From Planctomycetota bacterium (GTDB lineage Bacteria; Planctomycetota; Phycisphaerae; Phycisphaerales; SM1A02), in contig JAQBZO010000011.1 of NCBI GenBank assembly GCA_027622195.1, positions 1 to 57,864 of the forward strand: a DNA stretch of 57,864 nucleotides, read 5' to 3'. Within the stretch, counting starts at the first letter, position 1; every line of letters begins with the position of its first letter. Shown here one piece after another: positions 18,655 through 26,576 of the stretch. The position numbers and the translations under genes were made by a program. Under the pieces are notes generated by a model that did not search any database, was not told the origin of the DNA, and saw nothing but the letters and a program-made list of their open reading frames with translations.

Positions 18655-19322
18655 GCTTTGGACTTGGTCGTGGGAAGCCGCTTCTGCCAGGGACTTTTGG
18701 TTTCGACCGAGATGACTTGCCATCGACAGAAGGTGGAAAGATTGGCCCTGCGTTTTTCTTTGGTGAGCGCGATGAATCTCGACCGTTTGACCTTGAGATT
18801 GGTTCAGGAAAGGGGACATTCCTGTTGCAGCAGGCCATCCTCGAGCCAGAGATTGATTTTCTCGGAATCGAATACGCGGGCGAGTTCTATCGATATGCCG
18901 CGGACCGTGTGCGCCGACACGCGCTGCCGAATGTGCGACTGCTCTACGCTGATGCAGGAGAGTTCGTCCGAGGATGGCTCAAGGATGGATGCGTGCGTGT
19001 GCTGCATCTCTATTTCAGTGATCCCTGGCCGAAGAAGCGCCACCACAAGCGCCGAGTCGTGCAGGATGGTTCGTTGATCGAGTTTCACCGCATCCTGCGC
19101 AAGGGAGGCGAACTTCGCATCGTGACCGATCACGACGCGCTCTGGTTGTGGATGGAGGAGCACGCGCAGCGTTCGTTGCACCTCTTCGAGCGAGTGCCAT
19201 TTGTTCGTCCACCGAGTGCTGGCGAAGGCGAGTTCGTCGGCACCAACTTTGAACGAAAGTACGCGCGCGAAAGCCGCCCCTTCCATGCGATGACACTGGT
19301 GAGACGCGAACCAACGACTTAG
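18651..19322 (+). CDS. trmB: tRNA (guanine-N7-)-methyltransferase
   Basis: TrmB makes m7G46 in the tRNA variable loop using S-adenosylmethionine. The 223-residue product has the SAM loop FDLEIGSGKGTFLLQQA and the strongly diagnostic FSDPWPKKRHHKRRVV. The C-terminal substrate motif is GTNFERKYARESRPFHAMTL. The GTG at 18651 overlaps the preceding stop. The C-terminus overlaps the convergent zinc-finger gene: the four bases TTAG (19319-19322) contain both stop codons, TAG forward and TAA in reverse. Confidence 0.94.
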   Translation: MSFGLGRGKPLLPGTFGFDRDDLPSTEGGKIGPAFFFGERDESRPFDLEIGSGKGTFLLQQAILEPEIDFLGIEYAGEFYRYAADRVRRHALPNVRLLYADAGEFVRGWLKDGCVRVLHLYFSDPWPKKRHHKRRVVQDGSLIEFHRILRKGGELRIVTDHDALWLWMEEHAQRSLHLFERVPFVRPPSAGEGEFVGTNFERKYARESRPFHAMTLVRREPTT

Positions 19323-19651
19323 TCGTCGGTCTCGTCAACGACATCCGGTTCGGCGGCCATAAGGCGCGCACTGCGCCGGATACATCCTCGACAAGCAGAG
19401 GCTGAACTGGGGTCTTGACCCTTCCAGATTGGGTTTCGATCCGTTCGAAGGCAAAGCACGCACTGAGCCACCTCAGGGATGAGGCGTTCTTGAACGAGTG
19501 CCAGCGAAGCACTGCTCAAACAGTCGCCGCAGATACAACTGCCGCGGTGCCCTTCGATCATGGGGAACTCTCCATCCCAAGGTCGCGTGCAGAAGTCGCA
19601 GAGCAAGTCAGTCGGAAGAACGGCGTCGAGGTTGATGCCAGGGCGGTGCAC
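19319..19651 (-). CDS. Small protein with two tandem C4 zinc fingers (ClpX-ZBD-like)
   Basis: The 110-residue protein contains two C-x2-C-x19-C-x2-C modules: CDFC...CGDC at about residues 18-44 and CVLC...CRGC at about 64-90. The first closely resembles the N-terminal zinc-binding domain of ClpX (there CxxC-x18-CxxC, with a similar D/E spacing and ICGDCL ending). The ClpX domain dimerises and recognises substrates or adaptors. No AAA+ part exists here, so an adaptor, or a small DNA- or protein-binding role, is possible. An acidic tail ends VDETDD. The divergent histidine kinase gene starts 51 bp away. Confidence 0.65.
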   Translation of the reverse strand: MHRPGINLDAVLPTDLLCDFCTRPWDGEFPMIEGHRGSCICGDCLSSASLALVQERLIPEVAQCVLCLRTDRNPIWKGQDPSSASACRGCIRRSARLMAAEPDVVDETDD

Positions 19652-19702
19652 GGAAAGAGTCTAGTGGCGGATCTCTTGCGATTGGTTGTGTAGAGTGAAC
19701 GC

Positions 19703-21289
19703 GTGCGCGGCCTCTCACTTGCGAACAAGAGCCAACTCCTTTTTGGACTCGCTATTGCGGGGATTCTTGCTGCAACGCTCGTGGTGCCTTGGGAGCGCAT
19801 GCGCACAACGGTCGAAGAGAGTCAAGTTGAAATGGCGCGTCAGCTGGCCGACACATGGCTCGCCAACGGAATCGAGATTCAACGGTCAGAGGGTGTGCCG
19901 ATTCCTGTGCGCATTATCGAAGCGGCAGAAGCGCGTGAGAGTCCTGATCCATTCATCTCGGATGCGTGGGATCGGTTTGAGAGCGATGGCAAGACGAACG
20001 AAGTGATGCAGGCGAGCGAGCGGGCAGGGTCGATGTGGTACGGCTATGCGCGAGCGATTCACGAGAGTCAATGGCGCATGATTGGGGATCGACTTCACGC
20101 CGATTTTGCACCGCGAGGAGTCGACACGGCGATTGATGATCCTCTGCGAGCGATGATTGTGGTGGAACGACCGAGCGCATTCGGGAGCAGTTTGAACCTG
20201 AGCAATCAGGTTTACACAGTCGTGGCGGGAGGCATCGGACTTGCACTCGCGATCACTGTCTTTTGGTTTATCCAGCGCAGGCTCGTGTTTCGTCCCATGC
20301 GTGCGCTGCGCTCGACCGCGGAGCGTGCACAGCGCGGAGATCTTGCTGCTCGTTGCGCCCTTCACACGCACGATGAGTTTGAAGATCTTTCTGATGCATT
20401 CGATGCGATGCTTGAGTCGCTTCATGCGACGCACATGAGACTCGAGGCCGTCAATCGAAATCTTGATCTCAAGGTGGGAGAACTGGCCGAGGCGAATGTC
20501 GGATTGTCTGAATCGAATCGGCTCAAGAGCGAGTTTCTTGCGAATGTGAGCCACGAATTGAGAACGCCGCTGAACTCGATCATCGGATTTGCGGAACTCT
20601 TGGAAGAAATCGCGCGCGCGGATGGAAATGCTGACCCGAAGCGAATCCGCTACATCAACAACATTCTTCGGAGCGGTCGGATGTTGCTTGAGATGATCAA
20701 TGAATTGCTCGATATGGCGAAGATCGAGGCTGGAAGAATGGAAGTCTCGCTGAGTCTGGTCTCGATCCCCGATGTGGCCGAGGGACTCGTCGCGATCATG
20801 CAGGGACTCGCTGAGGGGAAGCAGGTGCGACTCGACCAGCGTTGTCCGAGTGATCTTCCGAGCATTGAGACGGATCCTGGAAAACTGCAACAGATCTTGT
20901 ACAACTTCGTATCCAACGCGATCAAGTTTTCTCCCGAAGGGGCGAGCGTCGTGATCTCTGCAGAGCACCTTCGAGCGGATCAACATTCCTCGGCGGTCAG
21001 AATCTCGATCATCGATCACGGGCCGGGAGTGCCGTGGGATATGCAAGAAACTGTTTTCGAGAAGTTCAGACAGGCCGATGCATCCCATACGCGCAAACAT
21101 CAGGGGACAGGACTTGGACTTGCGATTTGCAAAGAACTCAGCAAGATGTTGGGTGCCACGGTTGGACTCTCATCGACTCCAGGACTCGGTGCCACATTCT
21201 GGGTTGAGATTCCAGTTGTGTTTGCAGGTCGCGCGTTGGCGCCGCTGATGGCTGATGTGGAAGAGGAGCCCGCTCCATCAACCCAGTGA
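19703..21289 (+). CDS. Membrane sensor histidine kinase with HAMP domain
   Basis: The 528-residue kinase has two transmembrane helices (about 9-30 and 170-190) flanking an extracytoplasmic sensor of ~135 residues, possibly of the DUF3365/Tll0287 type. A HAMP domain (191-245) and a short coiled coil (248-275) follow. The HisKA box FLANVSHELRTPLNSIIGFA carries the phosphorylated His284. The HATPase has N box YNFVSNAIKFSPEG, G1 IIDHGPGVP, F box ETVFEKFRQAD and G2 GTGLGLAICKEL. The start is GTG at 19703. No response regulator lies beside it, so it is an orphan kinase here. The last 12 bases overlap the convergent gene at 21278. Confidence 0.92.
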   Translation: MRGLSLANKSQLLFGLAIAGILAATLVVPWERMRTTVEESQVEMARQLADTWLANGIEIQRSEGVPIPVRIIEAAEARESPDPFISDAWDRFESDGKTNEVMQASERAGSMWYGYARAIHESQWRMIGDRLHADFAPRGVDTAIDDPLRAMIVVERPSAFGSSLNLSNQVYTVVAGGIGLALAITVFWFIQRRLVFRPMRALRSTAERAQRGDLAARCALHTHDEFEDLSDAFDAMLESLHATHMRLEAVNRNLDLKVGELAEANVGLSESNRLKSEFLANVSHELRTPLNSIIGFAELLEEIARADGNADPKRIRYINNILRSGRMLLEMINELLDMAKIEAGRMEVSLSLVSIPDVAEGLVAIMQGLAEGKQVRLDQRCPSDLPSIETDPGKLQQILYNFVSNAIKFSPEGASVVISAEHLRADQHSSAVRISIIDHGPGVPWDMQETVFEKFRQADASHTRKHQGTGLGLAICKELSKMLGATVGLSSTPGLGATFWVEIPVVFAGRALAPLMADVEEEPAPSTQ

Positions 21290-21586
21290 TCGACCAGAGA
21301 GGCGACGACGCACCATCTCGTCTGATCCGCGAAAGAGTCGCCGAATCACACTCGCATCGAATCGTTCTGGAAGTGGCGTCGAAGGGTCGTTGTCAGCCCA
21401 GCACTCGGCCACGGCGAGTCCAACCGTTGAAGGCTCGAGCGCGCCGTCAGGACTCCACCAGTCGTAGTCGGGCCACGCGAGATTGAGAAGATGCGTGCGC
21501 ATGATCCCGGCATCGTCAACCGATTGGAGTGTGAACTGCCAAGATCCTTGCGTCTCAAGTTCGTGGGTGACTTCAATGACAGCCAT
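21278..21586 (-). CDS. Hypothetical protein, 102 aa
   Basis: I do not recognise this protein. It is soluble with no signal peptide, rich in Trp and acidic residues in the middle (LAWPDYDWWSPDGA, AECWADNDPS), and ends in a basic stretch (RRLFRGSDEMVRRRLSGRSL). It fills the gap between the histidine kinase and the upstream membrane glycosyltransferase-like gene, lies 26 bp after the stop of the latter on the same strand, and overlaps the kinase stop by 12 bp. Position and composition make it a likely real gene, possibly cotranscribed with the upstream gene. Confidence 0.55.
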   Translation of the reverse strand: MAVIEVTHELETQGSWQFTLQSVDDAGIMRTHLLNLAWPDYDWWSPDGALEPSTVGLAVAECWADNDPSTPLPERFDASVIRRLFRGSDEMVRRRLSGRSLG

Positions 21587-21612
21587 AATGTCGATCGTAT
21601 CGGTGGCAGCGA

Positions 21613-23364
21613 CTATCGGCGAAGTGCGCGGCCAGTGCGGCGGAAGACGAGCACATCACCTTTGCCCCAGTCGACCCATCCTGCCCAAACGCGCTGAGCG
21701 ATGTAGCCGCGGTAGGTGAGTTCACGCAATGTTTCAGGAGGCATCGCGTAGGGATAGATCAGGATGATCCACTGCGGTTGATCGCGGTCAAGAACCTCTT
21801 CCAGTCGCTCGCCGCGTGTTCCAGTGTGGACGATGTCGAGATCGACCGCATTGCCGTAATACGAGAGCACATCGTCGCGCAGTCCGATCCCAGCCACGCG
21901 GTCGAGAGGATGGGCCATTTCGGAGACATGAACCACCGCCTCTCTCAAAGGCTGCTTCGGAGTCATCGAAAGAAGCGAGAAACTCCACAAGAGCCCAACG
22001 GCAGCGACCGAGGGAATGAGGATTGAGCGATATCTCGAATGAGGATCAACGCTCGCCGCGATGGCGATGACCGAGAGCGGCATCGCAAAGAGACCGAACC
22101 GTGCGTACACCCAACTCCCGCTTGTGGCGATGGCGACCAGCATGATGACGAGAGCGAGGAGTGCGATGGAAAGAATTGGCGCGCAATACGCCCATCGTTC
22201 GCGCGTGCGCCAGATCGATGCGATGCCTGCGACCGCGAGCATGATTCCAGGGAGCGCGGACCACCAGATCCATGAACCTCCGAGTTGAAGTCCGACGCGT
22301 ATCCCTTCTGGTCCGAGCAAAGACGGTTCATCTCCATCCAACGAGAAGAACTCGCTCTTCGTTCGGATGAAGTCTGGGATGAGTGGAGCCACCAGCGTGA
22401 AGAGGACGATTGCACCAAACAAGGATGACACTGAGAGGATTCGGCTCCACGCACGCGAGTGGGGAAGTGAGCGGCACAATGTGAATGTTGCCGATGCGAT
22501 GAAGAACGCGATGATCATGCATCCCGCAACGAGGTGGCTCCATGCGGCAAGCGCGAGGGCGAGTCCCGCAAGAATGGCAGCGAGGCGGCCAGTGTGTCCT
22601 TGCACACGATGTCGAACTCCCCACGCGGCGCAGAGCAGTGCAAGGGTCGAGAAGAGCGCCGCCATCGCGTACCCACGCGCTTCGACACTTTCGAGGACTG
22701 CAACAGGCATCAGCGCAGTCGTCGCGGCAGCACTCCAACCGAGCGTTCTTCCACCCACGAATCGACCGAGTCCACCCATGGCGAGGACGGTGCAAAGTCC
22801 TGCGATCAGGCTCGGCGCGCGCACGATGACTTCGTTGACAAGACCTGTGGTGGCGACCGCGTACCACGTCGCGAGCGATTGTGCGACATGATTGCTTGAA
22901 ACGAAGTAATTGCCGACGATCGCTCCTGGTCCATGCACCACATGGGCACGGAGTGACGCGATTTCGTCGTACCACAAGCTTTCATCGATCCGTTGGATGC
23001 GAAGCGCTACCCCTGCAACGATCGCAAGTATCGAAAAGAGGATGAAGGTTCTGCTCGGTTGGTCGAGCGATGGCGTGGTCACCGACGCGAGTTGTGCATC
23101 ACCCAGAGGGGGAGCGCGCAGGAGGAGTGGCATCAATCCTGCGGTCAGGGCGAGGGAGATGAGTCCCATTCGCAACCACGATGCTCCTTCGAGATGTTGC
23201 GGAAGGACGGCACCATTGGCGAGAAGAGGATGGACGAACCACGTTGCGACTGATTCAACAGAAAAGTTTGCGACGCTCCACAACGCGGCGACCATGAGCG
23301 AGTAGCACGCCGCTGTTCCAATCCAATCGAGTGCCGAGGAGTTGCCGCGTCCGTTGCGGTTCAA
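21613..23364 (-). CDS. Polytopic membrane protein, GT-C (GT39/ArnT-like) glycosyltransferase family
   Basis: The 583-residue protein has roughly ten or more hydrophobic helices spread over its length. After the third helix it carries IQRIDESLWYDEIASLRAHV, which matches the acidic first-loop motif of lipid-linked-sugar glycosyltransferases of the GT-C fold (PMT/ArnT/GT39). The extracytoplasmic C-terminal part (DDVLSYYGNAVDLDIVHTGT, DRDQPQWIILIYPYAMPP) is also typical. Donor and acceptor are unknown. The frame starts with TTG at 23364 and no strong ribosome-binding site is visible. The poly-Gly STN gene ends 24 bp upstream, suggesting cotranscription. Confidence 0.72.
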   Translation of the reverse strand: MNRNGRGNSSALDWIGTAACYSLMVAALWSVANFSVESVATWFVHPLLANGAVLPQHLEGASWLRMGLISLALTAGLMPLLLRAPPLGDAQLASVTTPSLDQPSRTFILFSILAIVAGVALRIQRIDESLWYDEIASLRAHVVHGPGAIVGNYFVSSNHVAQSLATWYAVATTGLVNEVIVRAPSLIAGLCTVLAMGGLGRFVGGRTLGWSAAATTALMPVAVLESVEARGYAMAALFSTLALLCAAWGVRHRVQGHTGRLAAILAGLALALAAWSHLVAGCMIIAFFIASATFTLCRSLPHSRAWSRILSVSSLFGAIVLFTLVAPLIPDFIRTKSEFFSLDGDEPSLLGPEGIRVGLQLGGSWIWWSALPGIMLAVAGIASIWRTRERWAYCAPILSIALLALVIMLVAIATSGSWVYARFGLFAMPLSVIAIAASVDPHSRYRSILIPSVAAVGLLWSFSLLSMTPKQPLREAVVHVSEMAHPLDRVAGIGLRDDVLSYYGNAVDLDIVHTGTRGERLEEVLDRDQPQWIILIYPYAMPPETLRELTYRGYIAQRVWAGWVDWGKGDVLVFRRTGRALRR

Positions 23365-23388
23365 GTGTGATCCAGTGTTCTTGGCGAA

Positions 23389-24411
23389 TCAGGGATTGGT
23401 GGTGCCGCCCACTGCACCAGTCACAGGCACCGATTCGAATCTCACGATCTCAGAGATTCCAATGGGCGCAGTGAGTGCCACATACCGACCACCTGTTGGT
23501 GCAGGCGGGGGAGGCTTCGGCGCAAACGGGTATCCGCCGAGTTTGCGTTGGACAAAATCAGGCGCTGTCACGATGAACATGCCTTCGAAATACCGAATCG
23601 TTGCCCAGTCACCGCCGTTGTCCTCCCACGCCTCAGGTTCGCAGGTCGCCACAATGACTGCTTGCAAGTCCTCGGCGAGTTCTTTCTTGGGTCGTCGTTC
23701 TGGATCGGCGCCCGAATCTCCGAAGACAGTTCCGCCGCCGCTTCCACCGCCACCACTTCCACCGCCTCCCATTCCGCCGCCTCCTCCTCCACCAAATCCA
23801 CCGCCGCCACCACCACCCATTCCGCCGCCGCCGCCGCCGCCTCCTCCACCTGATGATCCATTCCCTTGCTGAATAGAACTGTTGAGGTTGAAGTCAGGGG
23901 CATTGTCGTAGCGGGGTGCTTCGTAGAGCAAGTCGAGAATGGGATAGATCTTGGTCACGCGAGCGGAGCGCACGGAGAGTCTGGACTTGGTGCCGACTTC
24001 GAGGAATCCATCGCGCAGTTGCCAAGTGCAAGGATCGTCCACGCTGCATTGTTCAAGAATCTGCTCGAGTGTGGCGAGCGCTGAAACACCAGTCGAGTCG
24101 AGGGTGATGAGCAGCTCTGGGTCGATGCCATCGGTGTTGCGATCATCTTGGTACCGCACCACCATCTTGATTTGCAGCGATGTGCGAAAATACTCAAAGA
24201 CCGCTTTGACCGGTTCATTCTCGAACTGAACAGGGACACTCGTGAGGAGGAGCGCTCCCAAGATCGCCGACTTGTTGGTGGCATCGCGTTGTGCCTGCTG
24301 AGCAGACTGCGCGAGTTGTGCCTGCTTCAGCCGTTCAGAGAGCGACTGCGCGGACGCTGCGGTCACGAGAGCAAGGATGGCGAGGGCTGAGACGGTCGAA
24401 TGCTTGATCAT
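23389..24411 (-). CDS. Exported STN-domain protein with long poly-glycine stretch
   Basis: A signal peptide (MIKHSTVSALAILALVTAAS) is followed by a segment resembling the secretin/TonB short N-terminal (STN) domain: VPVQFENEPVKAVFEYFRTS, LITLDSTGVSALATLEQILE, WQLRDGFLEVGTK. Then comes a run of about 50 residues that is almost all Gly, with scattered Met, Phe and Ser (about residues 190-240). A C-terminal domain follows with WATIRYFEGMFIVTAPDFVQ and a Pro-rich linker (PKPPPPAPTGG). STN proteins of this type are common in Planctomycetes; the role is unknown but the domain binds periplasmic partners. GTG at 24438 is possible, but the ATG at 24411, with AGGAG upstream, gives a proper signal peptide. 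Confidence 0.75.
   Translation of the reverse strand: MIKHSTVSALAILALVTAASAQSLSERLKQAQLAQSAQQAQRDATNKSAILGALLLTSVPVQFENEPVKAVFEYFRTSLQIKMVVRYQDDRNTDGIDPELLITLDSTGVSALATLEQILEQCSVDDPCTWQLRDGFLEVGTKSRLSVRSARVTKIYPILDLLYEAPRYDNAPDFNLNSSIQQGNGSSGGGGGGGGGGMGGGGGGGFGGGGGGGMGGGGSGGGGSGGGTVFGDSGADPERRPKKELAEDLQAVIVATCEPEAWEDNGGDWATIRYFEGMFIVTAPDFVQRKLGGYPFAPKPPPPAPTGGRYVALTAPIGISEIVRFESVPVTGAVGGTTNP
23731..23850 (-). repeat. Low-complexity GGN/CCN tract encoding poly-Gly
   Basis: About 120 bases are almost purely CCN triplets on the plus strand (GGN on the coding minus strand) and encode the poly-Gly stretch of the STN protein. Such tracts slip in replication and may vary in length between strains. 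The plus-strand poly-Pro reading frame here is an antisense artefact. Confidence 0.85.
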
Positions 24412-24479
24412 GAGATGCAATGCTCCTAGGTTTCTCACACGACGAAGTGTAACCCGCTCGTCCCTTGAAAGGACAGGAT

Positions 24480-26279
24480 TTACGGCGTTTCGTCAGTCCG
24501 AGGCGAGGATGTTGGAAGCAATTGAGCCTGTTCCGCGAGTGCGCGAAGAACAAGTGCTGTGGCTCCAAGCGAGGTCCGTGCAGACCAAGGAGTCGTTCGA
24601 ACGGCGCCGAGCGCGCGACGGGCATTCGCACTCAGCGCTGCTCCGATGTCGTCGGTGACGAGTCCTTCAAGGAATGTCGCCATCGCTCTGCTTGTTGCAA
24701 TCAGTATCGGGCTCGATCCAGCCTGATGGGAATCGTTCAATTGAATCGCAACGCCCCATGCGGGAAGTGCGCTGTCGACTCCGACTGCGGGACTCTGTCG
24801 ATCGGTCGATGGAGCGCCGCGCAGGCAGAGTCCGCCCAACACATCGATTTGGCGAGAGCCAACTCCTGGATCAGTGCACATCGTCGACACGATGACTCCA
24901 ATGGCTTTAGCCGCGAGTTCTGGTCGAAGGGGGCGGTCGAGTGAAAGCGCACGCTCAGCAGCAAGAAGCCAAGGCATTGCTGCTGCAATCCGTTCTTCTG
25001 GCATCTCATCCCATGTGCGCGCGATCAGCGCACGAGCCGCATCGCGCGTGATCGATGCGTTTTTGGATGAGGCAATCATGGCGAACGCATACACCTCAAC
25101 GGGACGCACGGGGTCTGTCGGTGGAAGAACCTGTTCAGCACTCAAAAGCAGAGACGCACGCACATCGGCGAGCCACTGCACGAGTTTGATGTCGGTGTCT
25201 GTTTCGCTTGGAAGAAGAAGTGCACTCGAGGCGGCGATCAATGCGACTGAGAATCGATCCGACATCGGATCTGGTTCAAGGGGCGCGCGCTGTCGCAAAC
25301 TGCTGAGCACACGAAGGGCAATTCGGCGCGATTGTGCGCGGAGAGGTTCCTCCATTTGGCCTGAGCCATCGAGTAAAGCCCAAGCGATCAGAGACTGCGC
25401 ACTCGAACTGGCGACGGGCGTTTCGACCCGATCTCGTGGAAGAACGTATTCGTCGGGAAGTCCCTGTGCTTCGAGGTCACTGCGAATGGCAGGCTCAGTG
25501 GCGAGGTGAGATGGAGGGAATTGCCTCTCGAGGAAGACAAGAATTCTGCCGATCGCATCGGCATGCATTGACCTTGTCGCGACCTTGGGTTCTCCTCCCC
25601 AGCGCAAGACCGCGTTGGGCACGCCCTCGGGAGTGAGTTGAAACAATCGAACCACCTCGGCAGATGCAATGCTGATGGATCCATTCGCACGGAGGTCGGG
25701 AAGGTCTGTGGCTGGCAAATGAAGTGCCGCTGTGAGAGAGAGCATCGTTGGAAGTGGATTGGATGCGTCGCCCGCGAGCATCTGTGACGGGAATGTCCAC
25801 TTCGACTTCGTATCGGTCGAGAGTCGAATGGCATCGAGGCCAGGCGCGTACTGATCGCGCATCTCGTCCATCTTCGCGATGACAATAGGTTCAGGAGATC
25901 CAGCGACTTCAAGTTCGAGCGTGCACTGCGGGCCTCCGAGCGTGGCATTCGTTTGGATCACAGCGGCGAATGCGGGATCGTCTTCCGCGCGAGCGAGCGC
26001 AGTCCGTGTGGCATCGATCGCCATCAAGGGTGAAACAGAGTCGACCGTGGTCGCTCCGACGATGCGACCTTGCCACCGAAGAGTCACGCGCACCGCACCG
26101 ACTGCTTTGAGCGAAGGCAACTCAGCGGATTCTTCCGCCGCGGGAATGACCCCCGAATCGAGAAAGACACGCGATTGAGTCCACAAAACAGCCACAGAAT
26201 TGGGGTGCGGAGGCTCAGCGAAGCAACGAAATGATAAAAGAATCGCAAAAAGAGTGGACAGACCTCTGAAACGCGGCAT
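24480..26279 (-). CDS. Exported protein with AMMECR1-like N-terminal domain and helical C-terminal domain
   Basis: The protein has 599 residues with a signal peptide (GLSTLFAILLSFRCFAEPPH). Residues ~45-195 follow the pattern of the AMMECR1 fold: AVRVTLRWQGRIVGATTVDS, then PLMAIDATRTALARAEDDPA, FAAVIQ, LELEVAGSPEPI, and YAPGLDAIRLS followed by WTFPSQML. The conserved LRGCIG of AMMECR1 is changed to IVGATT, so this is at best a distant relative. The C-terminal ~350 residues are Ala/Leu-rich helices that look like an alpha/alpha-toroid (SAQSLIAWALLDGSGQM, SVALIAASSALLLPSE). No catalytic motif stands out. The longer frame (start 26390) is less likely because the ATG at 26279 yields the signal peptide. 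Confidence 0.6.
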   Translation of the reverse strand: MPRFRGLSTLFAILLSFRCFAEPPHPNSVAVLWTQSRVFLDSGVIPAAEESAELPSLKAVGAVRVTLRWQGRIVGATTVDSVSPLMAIDATRTALARAEDDPAFAAVIQTNATLGGPQCTLELEVAGSPEPIVIAKMDEMRDQYAPGLDAIRLSTDTKSKWTFPSQMLAGDASNPLPTMLSLTAALHLPATDLPDLRANGSISIASAEVVRLFQLTPEGVPNAVLRWGGEPKVATRSMHADAIGRILVFLERQFPPSHLATEPAIRSDLEAQGLPDEYVLPRDRVETPVASSSAQSLIAWALLDGSGQMEEPLRAQSRRIALRVLSSLRQRAPLEPDPMSDRFSVALIAASSALLLPSETDTDIKLVQWLADVRASLLLSAEQVLPPTDPVRPVEVYAFAMIASSKNASITRDAARALIARTWDEMPEERIAAAMPWLLAAERALSLDRPLRPELAAKAIGVIVSTMCTDPGVGSRQIDVLGGLCLRGAPSTDRQSPAVGVDSALPAWGVAIQLNDSHQAGSSPILIATSRAMATFLEGLVTDDIGAALSANARRALGAVRTTPWSARTSLGATALVLRALAEQAQLLPTSSPRTDETP

Positions 26280-26516
26280 CGTGAGAGTGTAGATCAGCGT
26301 CCGTACATCTGACCGAGTGGTTCGGTGGAGTGCGTTCGCCCAGCTGAAGAGATGACGCATGAGCGCTGTGTTTGCCAAAGTCGTTTCCATCGAAACATTT
26401 CGTCGCAGACTTGTGGTGCTTTCGATTCTCAGTTATCTCGCGATCTGCTGACTCAGTCGACAACTTTTTCGCCGCGCGCAGTGTTTTTCTATTGCTGTGG
26501 AGTAGAGAAAAGAAAA

Positions 26517-26546
26517 CCGGCTCTCACCATGTGTGGTGAAAGCCGG
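26517..26546 (-). terminator. Intrinsic terminator of rpsA
   Basis: On the minus strand a 13-bp stem with one mismatch, closed by a four-base loop, begins and ends with CCGGCT/AGCCGG and includes TCACCA/TGGTGA. It is followed by TTTTCTTTTC. It lies 30 bp after the rpsA stop. This is the clearest rho-independent terminator in the window. Confidence 0.85.
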
Positions 26547-26576
26547 TGATGTGTTCAACAGTATGTCGCGAGTTGT

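Noticed and set aside
23342-23872. Plus-strand frame with long poly-Pro
   Set aside because: It is the complement of the GGN tract of the STN protein; the minus-strand frame has a signal peptide and STN motifs.
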